Position numbers and translations under genes: made by a program
The notes under the pieces: model-generated
The model's input: the letters and a program-made list of their open reading frames with translations, nothing else
Databases searched by the model: none
What the model was told of the DNA's origin: nothing
From: Erigeron canadensis
Lineage: Eukaryota; Streptophyta; Magnoliopsida; Asterales; Asteraceae
Assembly: GCF_010389155.1 (NCBI RefSeq)
Contig: NC_057765.1
Location: 9,486,001 to 9,550,000, forward strand
Direction of reading: 5' to 3'
DNA: 64,000 bases
Shown here: piece after piece, positions 1 through 11,250 of the stretch
Position numbering within the stretch: the stretch's first letter is position 1
How the letters are laid out: the number at the start of each line of letters is the position of its first letter

Positions 1-442
1 TTTTATTACATATAACTTTAATAAATTAGTATTTTCTTTTTTAATATAAGAAATTAGATATATAATTTATATACTTTTTTTATTATCGCCTCGAACTTAC
101 GCCTCGGTTCGCTTCGAGGCTGTACACCTTGCCTGTGCCCCTTTTTGCCATGTTATATATCTATGTATACGCTTGACTTGTTATAATAAACTCGATCAAC
201 GCATTCATAAATGTATAATTCCTGTAGTCATCATTAGTGTTGTCATAATGAGCTGCTGTCTAGTTTGACTACTCTTTTAATCTAATTATTAATCGATTTT
301 GAATTATGATTTAGGTATATTTACATCCCATGATCCGCAATGCACAGGGGCGCAAGATGTCCAAGTCTTTGGGCAATGTGATAGATCCTGTTGAAATCAT
401 TTCTGGCATATCCCTGGATGGTCTTAACCAGAGACTAAAGCC

Positions 443-1362
443 TAGTCACATAAAACGTGGTACGCTTTGGTACGGGTACACAATTCGCTCTTTGTGGCGA
501 ATTCGGTACGTAGGGGGTATACTCATTTCAGTACGAATGGTACGTAGGAGGTATACTCATTTTGGTACGCAATTCGCTCTTTTATGATAGATCCTACTTA
601 GAGAAATTGGCTCCTGGTGGTATGCCTAGAAAAACACCTAACAAAGACTTAGAAGTTGTGAACGGTGTTATGGAAGCATTTCAAAGAATTGCTGAAGATG
701 CTAATGAATTCACGATATACCGAGATCAATTTGCTTTCTTTCATACGAAAAAAGGAATTTATGCTAAGAGAACAACCCAAGCTGATGCAATGACAATGGA
801 TCCAATCGATTGGTGGAGTACTTACAGATCAGCAACTCCTCAATTGGCAGAAGTAGCTATAAAGGTACTCTCCCAACCAATTAGTAGTTCTTCGGCAGAG
901 AGAAATTGGAGTACATACTCCCATATCCATAATGTAAAGAGGAATCGTTTAAACACCAAGAGAGCGGATAAACTTGTGTTTATTCACTCAAATATTCGAT
1001 GTCAACCCCGTCTCCAAGAATCCTATAAATCAGGCCCCCACAAAAGGTGGGACATGGATCCCGAGAGTTCATATTTGGAAGGTTCAAGTGCTCGCCTTGA
1101 AGAAATGCTTTGGGAAAACCTAATTGATTAGATTTTAGTTGGTGATTGATTTCTATTGTATTTCCTAATGTTATGTTCTATCTTTTTATTATAAACTTTT
1201 GTTTACTTGTGGTTTTAAATTTTGGTACACTCACCGAATTCATAATACACTGTAACATTCGTACCGCTTCGTACCGAAATGAGTATACCCCCTACGTACC
1301 GAATTCGCCACAAAGAGCGAATTGCGTACCCGTACCAAAACGTACCACGTTTTATGTGACTA
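443..1362 (+). mobile_element. Internally deleted hAT-type DNA transposon
   Basis: The element has near-identical terminal inverted repeats of about 98 bp: 443-540, beginning TAGTCACATAAAACGTGGTA, against 1265-1362 on the other strand. The TIR contains repeated TACG/GGTAC and an inner duplicated motif (GTAGGGGGTATACTCATTT and GTAGGAGGTATACTCATTT). Its only coding content is a hAT dimerisation domain. No clean 8-bp target duplication is visible (left CTAAAGCC, right TGGGAAAG), which fits a deletion at insertion or later. It lies within the valyl-tRNA synthetase exon. Confidence 0.8.
562..1131 (+). pseudogene. hAT transposase C-terminal dimerisation domain
   Basis: An open frame whose first codons come from the TIR, so the annotated Met is probably not a true start. 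The body ends in a typical hAT family C-terminal dimerisation region: DWWSTYRSATPQLAEVAIKV, then LSQPISSSSAERNWSTYSHI and the basic NVKRNRLNTKRADKL segment. The zinc finger and the RNase H-like catalytic core of an autonomous hAT transposase (usually 600-800 aa) are missing. The frame is intact from about 600 to the TAG at 1129, so it could be expressed, but it cannot catalyse transposition alone. Confidence 0.8.
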
Positions 1363-3289
1363 TGGGAAAGAAAGGAAAGTTCTTTTAATTATCTATTCTT
1401 CATATGATTGACAAAGTTGTACACTAAGAAGACACTTGAATTTCAACTAGTTTGATACATGCAACCCGTTTGACCTATTTTCTTTTATGCTATCATTTTG
1501 TATTATTTGCAAGTATAAAACCATAACCTGAAATTGACATATCTGCAAGTTAAATCGGTTGAATTCATCTCCACAATACTATTTCCTTGTCATTTTTTAA
1601 ATCTTTATCTAATTGAATGCTAATATTTGGATTTTGATTCTCTCTAGTCCGACAAAATAAATCTGGACATATTACGTGTTAATGGGTATCGACAGTGGTG
1701 TAATAAACTATGGAATGCTGTGAGATTTGCCTTGAGCAAATTTGGGGACGATTATACTCCTCCAACAAAGATTGTTGTTGAGAAGATGCCATTTAGTTGC
1801 CAATGGATACTTTCTGTACTAAACAAAGCTATATCAAATTCAAAAACCATATCATCGTTGGATTCCTACAAGTTCTCAAATGCATCGAGTGCTGTATACA
1901 GTTGGTGGAGATATCAGCTGTGTGATATCTTCATTGAAATTATTAAACCGTACTTCTATGGCGATGAGGTATGGACAGAGCTACTATGGGGGCAGTGGGG
2001 TCAACTGTCTCCACTCCAATTTTGGTACAATGTAAATTTTTAAAAATTAAATGGTATATTTGTAACTCTTTTCTAAAATTAAGGAAAAAATAATTAAGAA
2101 ATACATACACATGTTTATCTTCGTTGTTATAAGCTTATTATTTAAAAGTCATTGGTCATCGAAGCATTAACTTTGAGATAGATCTTTCTATTGGCAGAAT
2201 AAAAAACTTGAGTTGTTTTGATTTTTAATAGAACAAATGAAAAAAAGGTAAAGAAAAAGATTTCTTTGTTTGGATATGTAAACGTGTAGTACACTAATAA
2301 TGTAGTCGTTTTTGAAAAATGATTTTCTTTCAAAATATTATATACGTTTATCACAAACAATTAATTATAATAATCACAATAGTTATGTAGGAAAGATATA
2401 TATACAAGCTAATTATTAAATAATAAATATATTTTTTGGATTTTTTGCATTATTTACATTTTCATTTAATAAAACTTTGTCTCACGCGTGCAGTCTTTAT
2501 TTTTTCAAAATAAACTCGTATTTTTGAATATGAGTGTTACACTCGTGGTGACGAAATTAATTTGAGGGTCCATTTTGTATTCTCGAGCTAGGGCTCATTT
2601 TTTTTATATTTTCGGATACAACTCTTAGAAATTTAACAAATAACTTTCTAAATTGCCCCACGCAAAAAAGGTACTGGCTCCGTCTCTGCAGTTTTATGCC
2701 ATATGTTACTGAAGAATTGTGGCAACGTCTTCCCTCACCAAAGCATTATACACGAGAGACATCACATCCATTATGATATGTGAATATCCGTCGGTTGTGG
2801 AGGTTAGATATTGAGCTCTAATTTTTCCTTCTAGAATCAGATATGGTAAATTGGCCAGTCAAGTGGGCCAAAGCAGGCCGGACAGGGTTCACCCTGAACA
2901 TTGTCCCATTTTATTATTTTATATATATAATAAATTATTGTACTGGATATTTTACAAAAGTCATATAGTTTCGATAATACTGTAGTAATATTTTAAATGG
3001 AATGAGCTAGGAGGGTTTGTGAATTGAAATGGACTTTGTGTGACTTTTGACCCATTTGATCCGTTTCCTTTTTCAACTATACTTTACGTTACCCATTTGA
3101 GTAATCAATCCGTTCTTAAGTATGTCCAGGTTGACCCATGGCATTTTAGTCCAGAAAAGGCAACAAATAACTCTATTTTGGCTGTATTAGGTTGTGTTTA
3201 AGATGCAAAATTATCATTACTTATGTCAGGTCTTTTGTTGGATCAAGTGAGCAGAAATTTATACTAGTGTTATGGTTCACTTTTTGCAG
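1363..3289 (+). other. Introns and decayed sequence of the ValRS pseudogene
   Basis: Apart from the exons at 1648-1968 and 2692-2810, this is AT-rich intronic DNA. A GC-richer patch at 2850-2910 (GGGCCAAAGCAGGCCGG) looks like repeat debris. No other coding signal is supported. Confidence 0.5.
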
Positions 3290-4236
3290 TCCTGGACAAA
3301 TGAAACGGCAGAGAAGGAGATGGAAGTGATCGAGTCTGCGGTCAAATCAATCAGATCAATTAGGGCTGACCTGCCTGCATCAATAAGGAATGAGAGGTAC
3401 TTTGCATTTTAGACTGTTTGAATTGTGGTAGCGTTTTATGTGCTTATGTTCTTTAGAGTTACAGTAGTCAAATGTTTTTGTATCTGTAAAAATCCAGTTG
3501 TATAAGAAATTTAACTATTTATTTACTTAATATTTATTATATAAAATAAAATGAGAAGGGAGGACATATTTTTGGTAAAAAAATAGAAATGCTACATGAA
3601 ATATAATCAACTCCCATTTACCATCTAGAAGCAGCATCCGTATATCAAATTGGAACAGTCGGGCATATTTAAGATACATATATCACTAAGTCCGCCTTTA
3701 ATTTTTAGAGATTTTGAACTCTGCGTCTCAGCTATTACTCAATGAGTGCATGTAAATTTATCGATGGTATTCTTTACGTGATCATCTAGTATTCATATTG
3801 TATTATAAAAAATGTTCTCCCTTTTTCAGGCGAGCAGGTTTTGCAGTTTCTCGAACAGATGAAATTACAGACCTTCTGAGAAGCCATGCAAAGGAAGTTT
3901 CAGCCCTAGCCAACTTATCATCTTTCACGGTACACCCAATTATCATGCCATATTATTGGGATTTATCTTCAACTTCAGCTGTGTGTCTTCGACATTTGTA
4001 GTTGTATCTCCATTTTTAATTTTTTTTTTTGTTATGATATCTATATGTTTCTTAATACAATTGTCAGGTACTCACGGAAAATGATCCCGCTCCAGATGGA
4101 TGTGCAGTTTCGGTTGTAAATGAAGCATTGTCGGTATATCTTGAAGCATCTAGGAGCTGTTGGCGTTGAAAAGGAACTTGAAAAGCTCCATTCAAAGTTA
4201 ACAGAAGAAAGCACTTTAGCGGAAATCATTTCTTAG

Positions 4237-4584
4237 TGATTTTTTAGTTCTTTTATCTAGTACTGCTAGCAGGGTAGAAATGGATCAAAATGGATCAGCT
4301 TGTTGAAATGGGTCATTTTTAGTGTGAATGGAGATGGGCCGGAAAGGCTGGGTTGATTCATACACACTATTTTGTCCCTTTTTTTGGTATGATATTCTAT
4401 TTTCATAGTGTAAATATCGTATCATAAGTATGATAACTTTAGTTTGCCTAATTGCCTTTAGCGAGTGTATGCAAATTCAATTCCCAAATAATCCGCCCAC
4501 GATATATTAAAATGCAGGAAAAATACAACTCATAACTGTGTCTCATTTTCTTCTAACACAAATCATAGCCTCATAGGCTTGGTA
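4237..4584. other. Spacer downstream of the ValRS pseudogene
   Basis: Non-coding. It includes degenerate repeated GGATCA/GGGTCA and GGGCCGG motifs around 4280-4350, of the kind common in plant repeats. The last five bases (TGGTA, 4580-4584) are the left target-site duplication of the next element. Confidence 0.5.
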
Positions 4585-5059
4585 TGTAACACCCCAACAA
4601 GGCGGAATCATGGGGTATCACAGGAAAAGCACAGCACGATATGGAAATTATGTAGAGTAAACTAAATGCATAAAAGGATCAAGTAAATCCATACGAACCA
4701 TTTAGTAGTGCAAGCAACCGGATCACATCTAAGCATAAACCCTAATCGGGAATAATGAATCACGGATCCAAGAAGTCCAAGTCCAAATCCAATTCTAGCA
4801 AAACCAGGCAATCAATCATCCAATACATCTTTGAGCTAACCTGTCACCTGAAAAGTGTACTAACACGCGTCAACATAAAGTTGGTGAGTTCGTAGGGACA
4901 AGTAACAGGAAATAAGTGTGTCGGGATAACAACCGTCAACGATATACGAGGATTAGAGTACTTAATCACGTTCCAAGGAAACCCTAAAAGGTTTCACGTT
5001 ATCACAAATCAATACAAGTCAACGTTTACGTTCAATTATAGTTATAATGGCACGACTTA

Positions 5060-5325
5060 CATAATAAATAATGCGCGATAAACCGACACGACTTACATGA
5101 TAAACAATGCGTATAATACGTTCCAGACACGACTTACATATATTTCAAATGCGTAAAATACGTTCCAGGCACGACTTACATATATTTCAAATGCGTAAAA
5201 TACGTTCTAGGCACGACTTACATATATTTCAAATGCGTAATATCACGGCATGTCTTACGTATATTTCAACGGCATGTCTTACGTATATTTCAACGGCATG
5301 TCTTACGTATATTTCAACGGCATGA
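5060..5325. repeat. Two adjacent minisatellites inside the solo LTR
   Basis: About three copies of a 42-bp unit (GCACGACTTACATATATTTC then AAATGCGTAAAATACGTTCC and AG) run from about 5127 to 5250. They pass into three perfect copies of a shorter 24-bp unit starting GGCATGTCTTACGTATATTT and ending CAAC. The two units are related (CGACTTACATATATTTCAA versus TGTCTTACGTATATTTCAA), so the second array probably arose from a shortened, mutated copy of the first. Diverged copies continue upstream to about 5045. Confidence 0.85.
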
Positions 5326-6246
5326 TCAACGTTACGTTACAACTAAGCATTCATATTCAATATACATGTTAAACAACATCATTAACAACAAAGTTATGCC
5401 ACAAATCGTGGGCTTATCGCTATGCCATCAACATGAACTTAATTGGTATCACAATCACAAATCTATAATACGTTAAGGGGGGAAATGTTATCATGCGAGA
5501 TCCTATGTCCCGTTCCATTTCAAAACGTTTTCCATCATCCAACAACACAATGCACATACACTTCATACGATTCTACTTTCAAGGAATCATTGATGCTTAT
5601 ATATAGGGTCACCCGCAGCCTTCCCACCACATCTCCTATTCATTGAAAGTATAACCGTCTTCCATGTATGTACAACTACCCAAACCACAACAAGTATTCA
5701 TAAACGAAAGCATAATAACCGAGCAACAAGTCAATACGTTAATCAAGAAATCAATCAATCGATTAAACGACAATAACAAGCACGTACACTTTTCAGCCCG
5801 AATCTCAATTGAGTAGGGAGGGTTTACGAAACTCACCTTAAGCGGCTACAACAAGTTAACATCACGCTAAGAATGTCCAACGGTCATCAAGGGTCCACAA
5901 CCAAACTTCAACAACGATCACAACCTACTTTATAATATCAAAATATCACAAAGGCATCCCAACGGTAAGGTCTAACTAGTTAAACTACGTACGCCACACT
6001 TTCCAAGGGTGATCTAAAAGTGATCCAAGAATGCTTAAACCATATTGAAGAGTTTTAGTTAAATACGATTTAATGACTTAATTAGTACCAAAATTTGACG
6101 TAAAAATCAAAGTGTTTAGGAATGTGTTTAATCAATTTTGTTGACCTTAAAATGATGATATAAGACTAATAAACAAGTTTTGGATCATTAAAAGTCGACC
6201 GATAACCGAACGAAAAACTTGAGGAAAGGACAGAAAAACTGCGGCC

Positions 6247-6270
6247 GCTCGCACGGTCGACCGTGTGAGC
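6247..6270. repeat. 24-bp GC-rich near-perfect palindrome in the LTR
   Basis: CACGGTCGACCGTG (6252-6265) is a perfect palindrome; with GCTCG to the left and TGAGC to the right it extends to 24 bp with one mismatch. It lies in an unusually GC-rich patch (6230-6350) of an otherwise AT-rich LTR. Its role is unknown. Confidence 0.75.
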
Positions 6271-7136
6271 GTCTGCAGTACGGGAATAACTGGGCACGTA
6301 GCACGGCCACAAGCACGATGCGTCTGTCTGAGCGGCCGTGCTCCGACTGGGCAGATTCTTGACTTCAAGATCGACTAAGGAAGGTTCAAGACATGTTTTG
6401 AAGCACAAACAAACATCATTTGACATAAACAAACAAAACCCCTATCATAGATTCCATTCATAACATCATACAAATCCGGATTCACCTCAAATTCAACCAA
6501 AACCCTAATGAAACCCTAAATCGACCCAAATCCGTTTTTGACCCGAAATCAAGCAAGAACCCATAAGATTTGACTAGGAAACATGTTTAATGACATGAAA
6601 TGGAGAAATTAAGTTAGGTTTCACTTACCAAATCTTCCAAAAGCCCTTAAATCCGAATTTGGAGCTAGGAGGAGGATGAACACTTGAAACTTGTAAGAAG
6701 CTTAGATTTTGATGATGTAGGTTATTATTGCTAAGAAGTTTAGTTAATTTAACACTAACAACACAAGATTTGCAAGGATTCATGAACAATTTATGGTGGA
6801 GCATTTTGGTAAATGAAGAAGAAGGAGAATGAATGATATGGGGGAGAGAGGGAGGATAAAAAAAAGGATAAGGAAAAGAGAAGAGAAGAGTGTGTGGTAA
6901 GGGAAGAGAGAGGTTAGTCATGGGGTCTCATTTTTGAGGCCCCGCTCCGCTAATTTCAACAAATAGCTATTCGTCATTTAAATGCCAAAACGAAGCCGTT
7001 AACACATTTAAACTCAACGTTACGTTAATACATATCAAAACGTTCAATAAATCATATACATTCACGAAATCGTCCTCACTTAATTACGTTTAATTACAAG
7101 TCAATTGAGGTCAAAAGTCACGAATGTTACATGGTA

Positions 7137-7679
7137 ACTTCAGGTTCATTTCGTAAGCTTTCTATAAATTTATCATTAGAAATGGTCAAATGGCTTAGCT
7201 GTCTTACCAAAAAAATAAGAAGAAACTGCTTGTAATAACTAAATAATCAGTATCGAAATCCAATTAAACTATCTGTTAGGTTTTTTATTTTAGCATATTA
7301 ACATATTTTAGCATATATTACTGACCCAAAGCCAATATCATTGTGATTTGGTTTGACATATTTTTTTCTTTATGTTTCAAGCTATCATACTGACTTCTTG
7401 TACTACCCTTATACCGAGGTATTAGCAATCTCCTCTCTAATTCACCAGGCAAACGGAGAGCCCAAGCAACGTGGCAAGTGTCAAGAGCTACGAGGAGAAG
7501 GTTCCAGTGCATAAAACAGAAAAAAAAAAAAAAAAAACATCGTTGAATTGGCTCTATTTGGGTGGTCTTGTTAGTTTTGACGTAGTGATGAACACCTCAA
7601 ATTCTTCGTAAATTGATTTCCATCCATTTTGAGGGAAAATTGAATTTGTTCACACAATTTCTCCATCTTTACGTAGAAA
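7137..7679. other. Spacer with an unexplained coding-like patch
   Basis: Mostly AT-rich. A short GC-balanced patch (about 7405-7512) reads openly on the minus strand (LDTCHVAWALRLPGELERRL). I do not recognise it. It has no start, splice or partner exon evidence beyond a local frame and could be an old gene fragment. An A-run of about 18 bases at 7521-7538 follows. Confidence 0.3.
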
Positions 7680-9790
7680 CTAGATATGTCACCCGGGCGT
7701 TGCCCCGGGAGACATTACATTTGTTAACGATTTAATAAAAATATTATTCAAGAGATAATGTGCCATAAACTTTTTGAAAAAATATGTATTATTCAAATTA
7801 TTAAAAACTGACATTTGTTAGTTAAAAATGAACTGTAAAAGTTTTGTGTGAAAGTGAAAGTCGTTCACATAAAAGTTTAGTGTTAAAAGTGCAAGAGACT
7901 TAAATGTTGTGGTGAAAATAAAAGAAAATCAAAAAGTATAAAAATTTGGTGCTAAAAGTATAAGGGGTTAAAATGTTGTGGTGAAAATAAAATGAATAGA
8001 AAGTTTATTATTCTTTATAAGTTTTCCCGTACATTTCTTTTTAATGTGTTAAAAAGTTTATTGCTAAAGTGTAAGAGGTTAAAATGTTATAGTTAAAATA
8101 AAAGATTATCAAAAAGTAGAAAAACATAGTGTTAAAATTGTAAGGGGTTAAGATATTATGGTGAAAATAAAAAGATTAAAAAGTTTACTAAGAATTATAA
8201 AAGTTTTGTTCTAAAAGTGTAATGAGTGAAACTATTGTGGTGAAAATAAAAAATAAAATAAAAAGTATACTATTCTATAAACGCTTTCTCGTACCTTAAA
8301 ATAAAATAAAATTAAAAACTATGAAAGTTTAGTGCTAAAAGTGTAAGGAGTTAAAATATTGTAGTGAAAATAAAAAGAATACAAAGTTTACTAAAAAATA
8401 TTAAAGTTTAGTGATAAAAGTGTAAAGATTGAAAGTTTTGTGTTGAAAATAAAAAGAATAAAAAGTTTACTAAAAAGTATTATAGTTTAGTCCTAAAAGT
8501 GTAATGATTGAAACTTCTGTGGTGAAAGTAAAAAGAATAAAAAGTATAATATTATTAAAAAATATTATAGTTTAGTGCTAAAAGTGTAAAGATTAAAAAT
8601 TTTGTGGTAAAAATAAATAGAATAAAAAGTTTACCAAAAATTCTAGTTTAGTTTTAAAAATGTAAAGATTGAAACTTATGTGGTGAAAATAAAAGAAATA
8701 AAAAAATATACTATTTTTTACATGCTAAAAGTATTATAGTTTAGTGTTAAAAGTGTAAAGATTGAAACTTCTGTGGTGAAAGTAAAAAAAATAAAAAGTA
8801 TACTATTATTAAAAAATATTATAGTTTAGTGCTAAAAGTGTAAAAATTGAAAGTTTTGTGATTAAAATAAATAGAACAAAAAGTTTACTAAAAAGTATTA
8901 TAGTTTAATACTAAAAATGTAAAAATTGAAACTTATGTGGTGAAAATAAAAAAATAAAAAATATAATATTCGTTACACGCTAAAAAGTTTAATAAAAGTA
9001 TTATACTTTAGTGCTAAAAGTGTAAAGATTGAAACTTCTGTGGTAAAAGTAAAAAGAATAAAATATATACTATTACTAAAAAATATTATAGTTTAGTGCT
9101 AAAAGTATAAAGATTGAAAGTTTTGTGGTAAAAATAAATTGAACAAAAAGTTTACTAAAAAGTATTATAGTTTAGCGCTAAAAATGTAAAAATTGAAGGT
9201 TATGTGGTGAGAATAAAAAATATAATATTCGTTACACGCTAAAAAGTTTAATAAAAGTATTATAGTTTAGTGCTAAAAGTATAAAGATTGAAACTTATGT
9301 GGTGAAAGTAAAAAGAATAAAAAGTATATTATTACTAAAAAATATTATTGTTTAGTGCTAAAAGTGTAAAGATTGAAAGTTTTGTGGTGAAAATAAATAG
9401 AACAAAAAGTTTACTAAAAAGTATTATAGTTTAACGCTAAAAATGTAAAAATTGAAACTTATGTGGTGAAAATAAAAAAATATACTATTCTTTACACGCT
9501 AAAAAGTTTAATAAAAGTATTATAGTTTAGTGCTAAAAGTGTCAAGATTGAAATTTTTGTGGTGAAAGTAAAAAAAATAAGAAGTATACTATTACTAAAA
9601 AATATTATAGTTTAGTGCTAAAAGTGTAAAGATTGAAAGTTTTGTGGTGAAAATAAATAGAACAAAAAGTTTACTAAAAAATATTATAGTTTAGTGCTAA
9701 AAATGTAAAGATTGAAACTTATGTGGTGAAAATAAAAATAAAAAAAATATACTATTTTTACACGCTTTTCGATAATTTGTTTTTAATATA
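7680..9790 (-). mobile_element. Helitron with minisatellite body (3' end clear)
   Basis: On the minus strand the 3' terminus has the Helitron layout: a GC hairpin (stem GCCCCGGG with CCCGGGC, loop of about 3) about 8 nt before a terminal CTAG, followed by T. On the plus strand this is A-7679 then CTAG at 7680 and the hairpin at about 7692-7709. The body runs to the right and is almost entirely a tandem array. No convincing 5' TC terminus was found, so the right boundary is approximate. There is no Rep/helicase coding, so it is non-autonomous. Confidence 0.6.
7740..9765. repeat. AT-rich minisatellite, units about 79-95 bp
   Basis: More than 20 degenerate copies of a unit built on TTATAGTTTAGTGCTAAAAG, then TGTAAAGATTGAAAC and TGTGGTGAAA plus A-rich filler. 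Successive GTTTAG starts at 9091, 9170, 9265 and 9350 give spacings of 79, 95 and 85 bp. Copies at the left end (7800-8250) are the most diverged and those at 8700-9700 the most alike, so amplification probably moved rightwards. The array has strong strand asymmetry (A- and G-rich plus strand, very little C). Confidence 0.9.
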
Positions 9791-10425
9791 TATTATAATT
9801 ATAATATAATTGGCTTTAGACACTCCATGGAATACTAAAAGTATACAACATTTTGATCTGGCTTCAAAAAGATCCGAGTGACACCGATGGAAATAGTTCC
9901 AAGAATTATGATATTACAACCATCAAGATAAAGATTGAAAAAAAAAAAAAAATTAACATTTAACAATATATGGACGAAAGTTAATGATCCCCTCCTAGCT
10001 CAAGGAACACCATTATACTATTTATATGTTCTTGCTAGCAATAGACACATGATGAAATAGTTTGTCAAAAAAGAACTTACACAAAAACTAGTCTTAGGCT
10101 AGTCTTAGCAGTATTTAAATAGACCCAACAGTTACAAGTTTTACAATATTCTTTGGAGACATATATTAAATATCATATGATAATGTAGTCTTACAAAATA
10201 GTGAAAAACGAAAAAGTTATGAAGCAATTACGAAAAAAATATTAATCTAGTAGCTGCTTTAGAATTATATTTTTTCAAAAATGTCAATTAAGGATGTTAT
10301 CTACACATAGATAATGAAATTTACAGGTCCATATTGCACATCTATTTCACGCTCAACAAATAACATATCTTGTTAGCACGTAATAATCTATACTCTTTTA
10401 TAAAAATTATCACACCCTCATTTTT
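9791..10425. other. AT-rich spacer; possible plus-strand Helitron 5' end
   Basis: Non-coding. A short stretch near 10389-10425 (A then TCTATACTCTTTTATAAAAA) resembles a plus-strand Helitron 5' end cut off by the next element. Otherwise nothing recognisable. Confidence 0.35.
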
Positions 10426-10865
10426 TAGATACGAATTATATACCCGCAAAATGCGCCGACAATGGTAGTGACGACGGCGATGGTGTCGAAAATGGTGGCG
10501 GTGACGGGTGGTGGGGACGGCAATGATGGCAATTGTTAAAATAATTGATGTTAAAGGTGGTTGTGTAGTTATTTTAAGGGTTGAATGGTTTATGTTGTAA
10601 ATTATTTCATTAAGGGTATTATAAGTATATTAGGTAGAGATGTTTAAATTAATGAATAAAAAATAGAGGAATCTTGGGTAGTTCAAAGTTTGAAAAAGGG
10701 GGGGATGGATTGATATTCTATATATTTCATTAGTTACATACGGAATTAATAAATTACCCTTAATAAACACCCATTATGAAAAGAGGTTTTATAAAATATC
10801 AAATTTGCCCTTACTAAATTATTTTATTTAAAATTTTTTTTTTTAGTCTTTAACATTATAAGCAC
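10426..10865 (-). mobile_element. Degenerate short Helitron
   Basis: A hairpin-like CCCGCAAAATGCG at about 10443 lies next to TTAG, a likely decayed CTAG terminus. Next comes a GGTGG/GACGG-rich stretch (10455-10530), then sequence matching in reverse the Helitron at 38065-38408 (shared ATTCATTAATTTAAA and CCTAATATA). Further right (10750-10820) it matches the Helitron at 52695-52978 (shared AAATTACCCTTAATAAACAC and CAAATTTGCCCTTA). The right end is uncertain. Confidence 0.5.
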
Positions 10866-11250
10866 TTATCTTTTAAATTTTTTTTTACTATCTTCATTTG
10901 TTGGGTCATGGAATTCGGTTATATGTGAAAAAAGAATGCATCAAGGTTCTGAATAACCTTGTTGAATAGCCTCACCCTCAAATTTAATCCTTGTCATCTT
11001 TGAACTCTGACTATAAACAGAAACATATATCAAGAGATTTACTATCAATACCTGTAGACTTCTTATCTCCTAGTAATAACCCTCATCTGCAACAAAAAGT
11101 AGACCAATTAGTACATGGCCTGGATATCCAGAGAGCCCATATGCATATATATATATATATATATATATTATAGCAGGAAGATATGCCAAATATGTGGATA
11201 TATTTCAAGTTGTTAAACTAATATGGATTTAAAAAGGGATGATTGCATAC
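10866..11250. other. 3' side of the RPC7-like gene, terminal exon not resolved
   Basis: The last coding exon and 3' UTR of the minus-strand RPC7-like gene should lie here or further left. One weak candidate is an AG acceptor just above 11118 followed on the minus strand by GCCATGTACTAA, but its phase does not give a clean typical C-terminus. An (AT)n run of about 26 bases lies at 11145-11170. Confidence 0.4.

Larger units (their letters stand above)
315..4236 (+). pseudogene. Valyl-tRNA synthetase 3' half, broken pseudogene
   Basis: Remnant of class Ia valine-tRNA ligase. Recognisable exons follow AG acceptors. 315-442 carries the catalytic loop [14 protein letters not shown]. 1648-1968 (107 codons, open) carries the anticodon-binding domain start (GYRQWCNKLWNAVRFA, SWWRYQLCDIFIE, IKPYF). 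2692 to about 2810 encodes FMPYVTEELWQRLP. 3290-3396 encodes SWTNE plus a helical segment. 3830-3929 encodes SHAKEVSALANLSS. 4068-4236 encodes the C-terminal coiled coil (VEKELEKLHSKL) and a TAG stop. Defects seen: a hAT element enters the first exon at 443, and the roughly 45 codons that normally follow (through ALRFALVSYTAQ) are absent. The segment normally between the SWWRYQ exon and FMPYVTEELW is missing. There is a frameshift near 2762 and another near 4150 (LEASR then a shift before GAVGVEKE). The catalytic N-terminal half lies outside the window or is absent. A functional copy must exist elsewhere, because the enzyme is essential. Confidence 0.9.
4585..7131 (-). mobile_element. Solo LTR, Ty3/gypsy-like (Tekay/Del-type guess)
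   Basis: 2,547-bp unit beginning TGTAACACCCC and ending TGTTACA, flanked by a perfect 5-bp duplication TGGTA (4580-4584 and 7132-7136). This is the signature of a solo LTR left by LTR-LTR recombination. No gag, protease, RT or integrase coding is inside. The orientation is inferred as minus, because plant chromovirus LTRs commonly end in GGGGTGTTACA, which reads on the minus strand at 4585. Internal features include two tandem arrays and a GC-rich palindrome. The small open frames within are chance products. Confidence 0.85.

Noticed and set aside
6147..6432. Cys/Arg-rich minus-strand frames in the first solo LTR
   Set aside because: Overlap each other in two frames within the GC-rich LTR patch and lie inside a non-coding solo LTR.
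7740..9765. CRISPR-like array
   Set aside because: Units vary in length and are degenerate throughout with no constant repeat/variable spacer alternation; it is a plant minisatellite.
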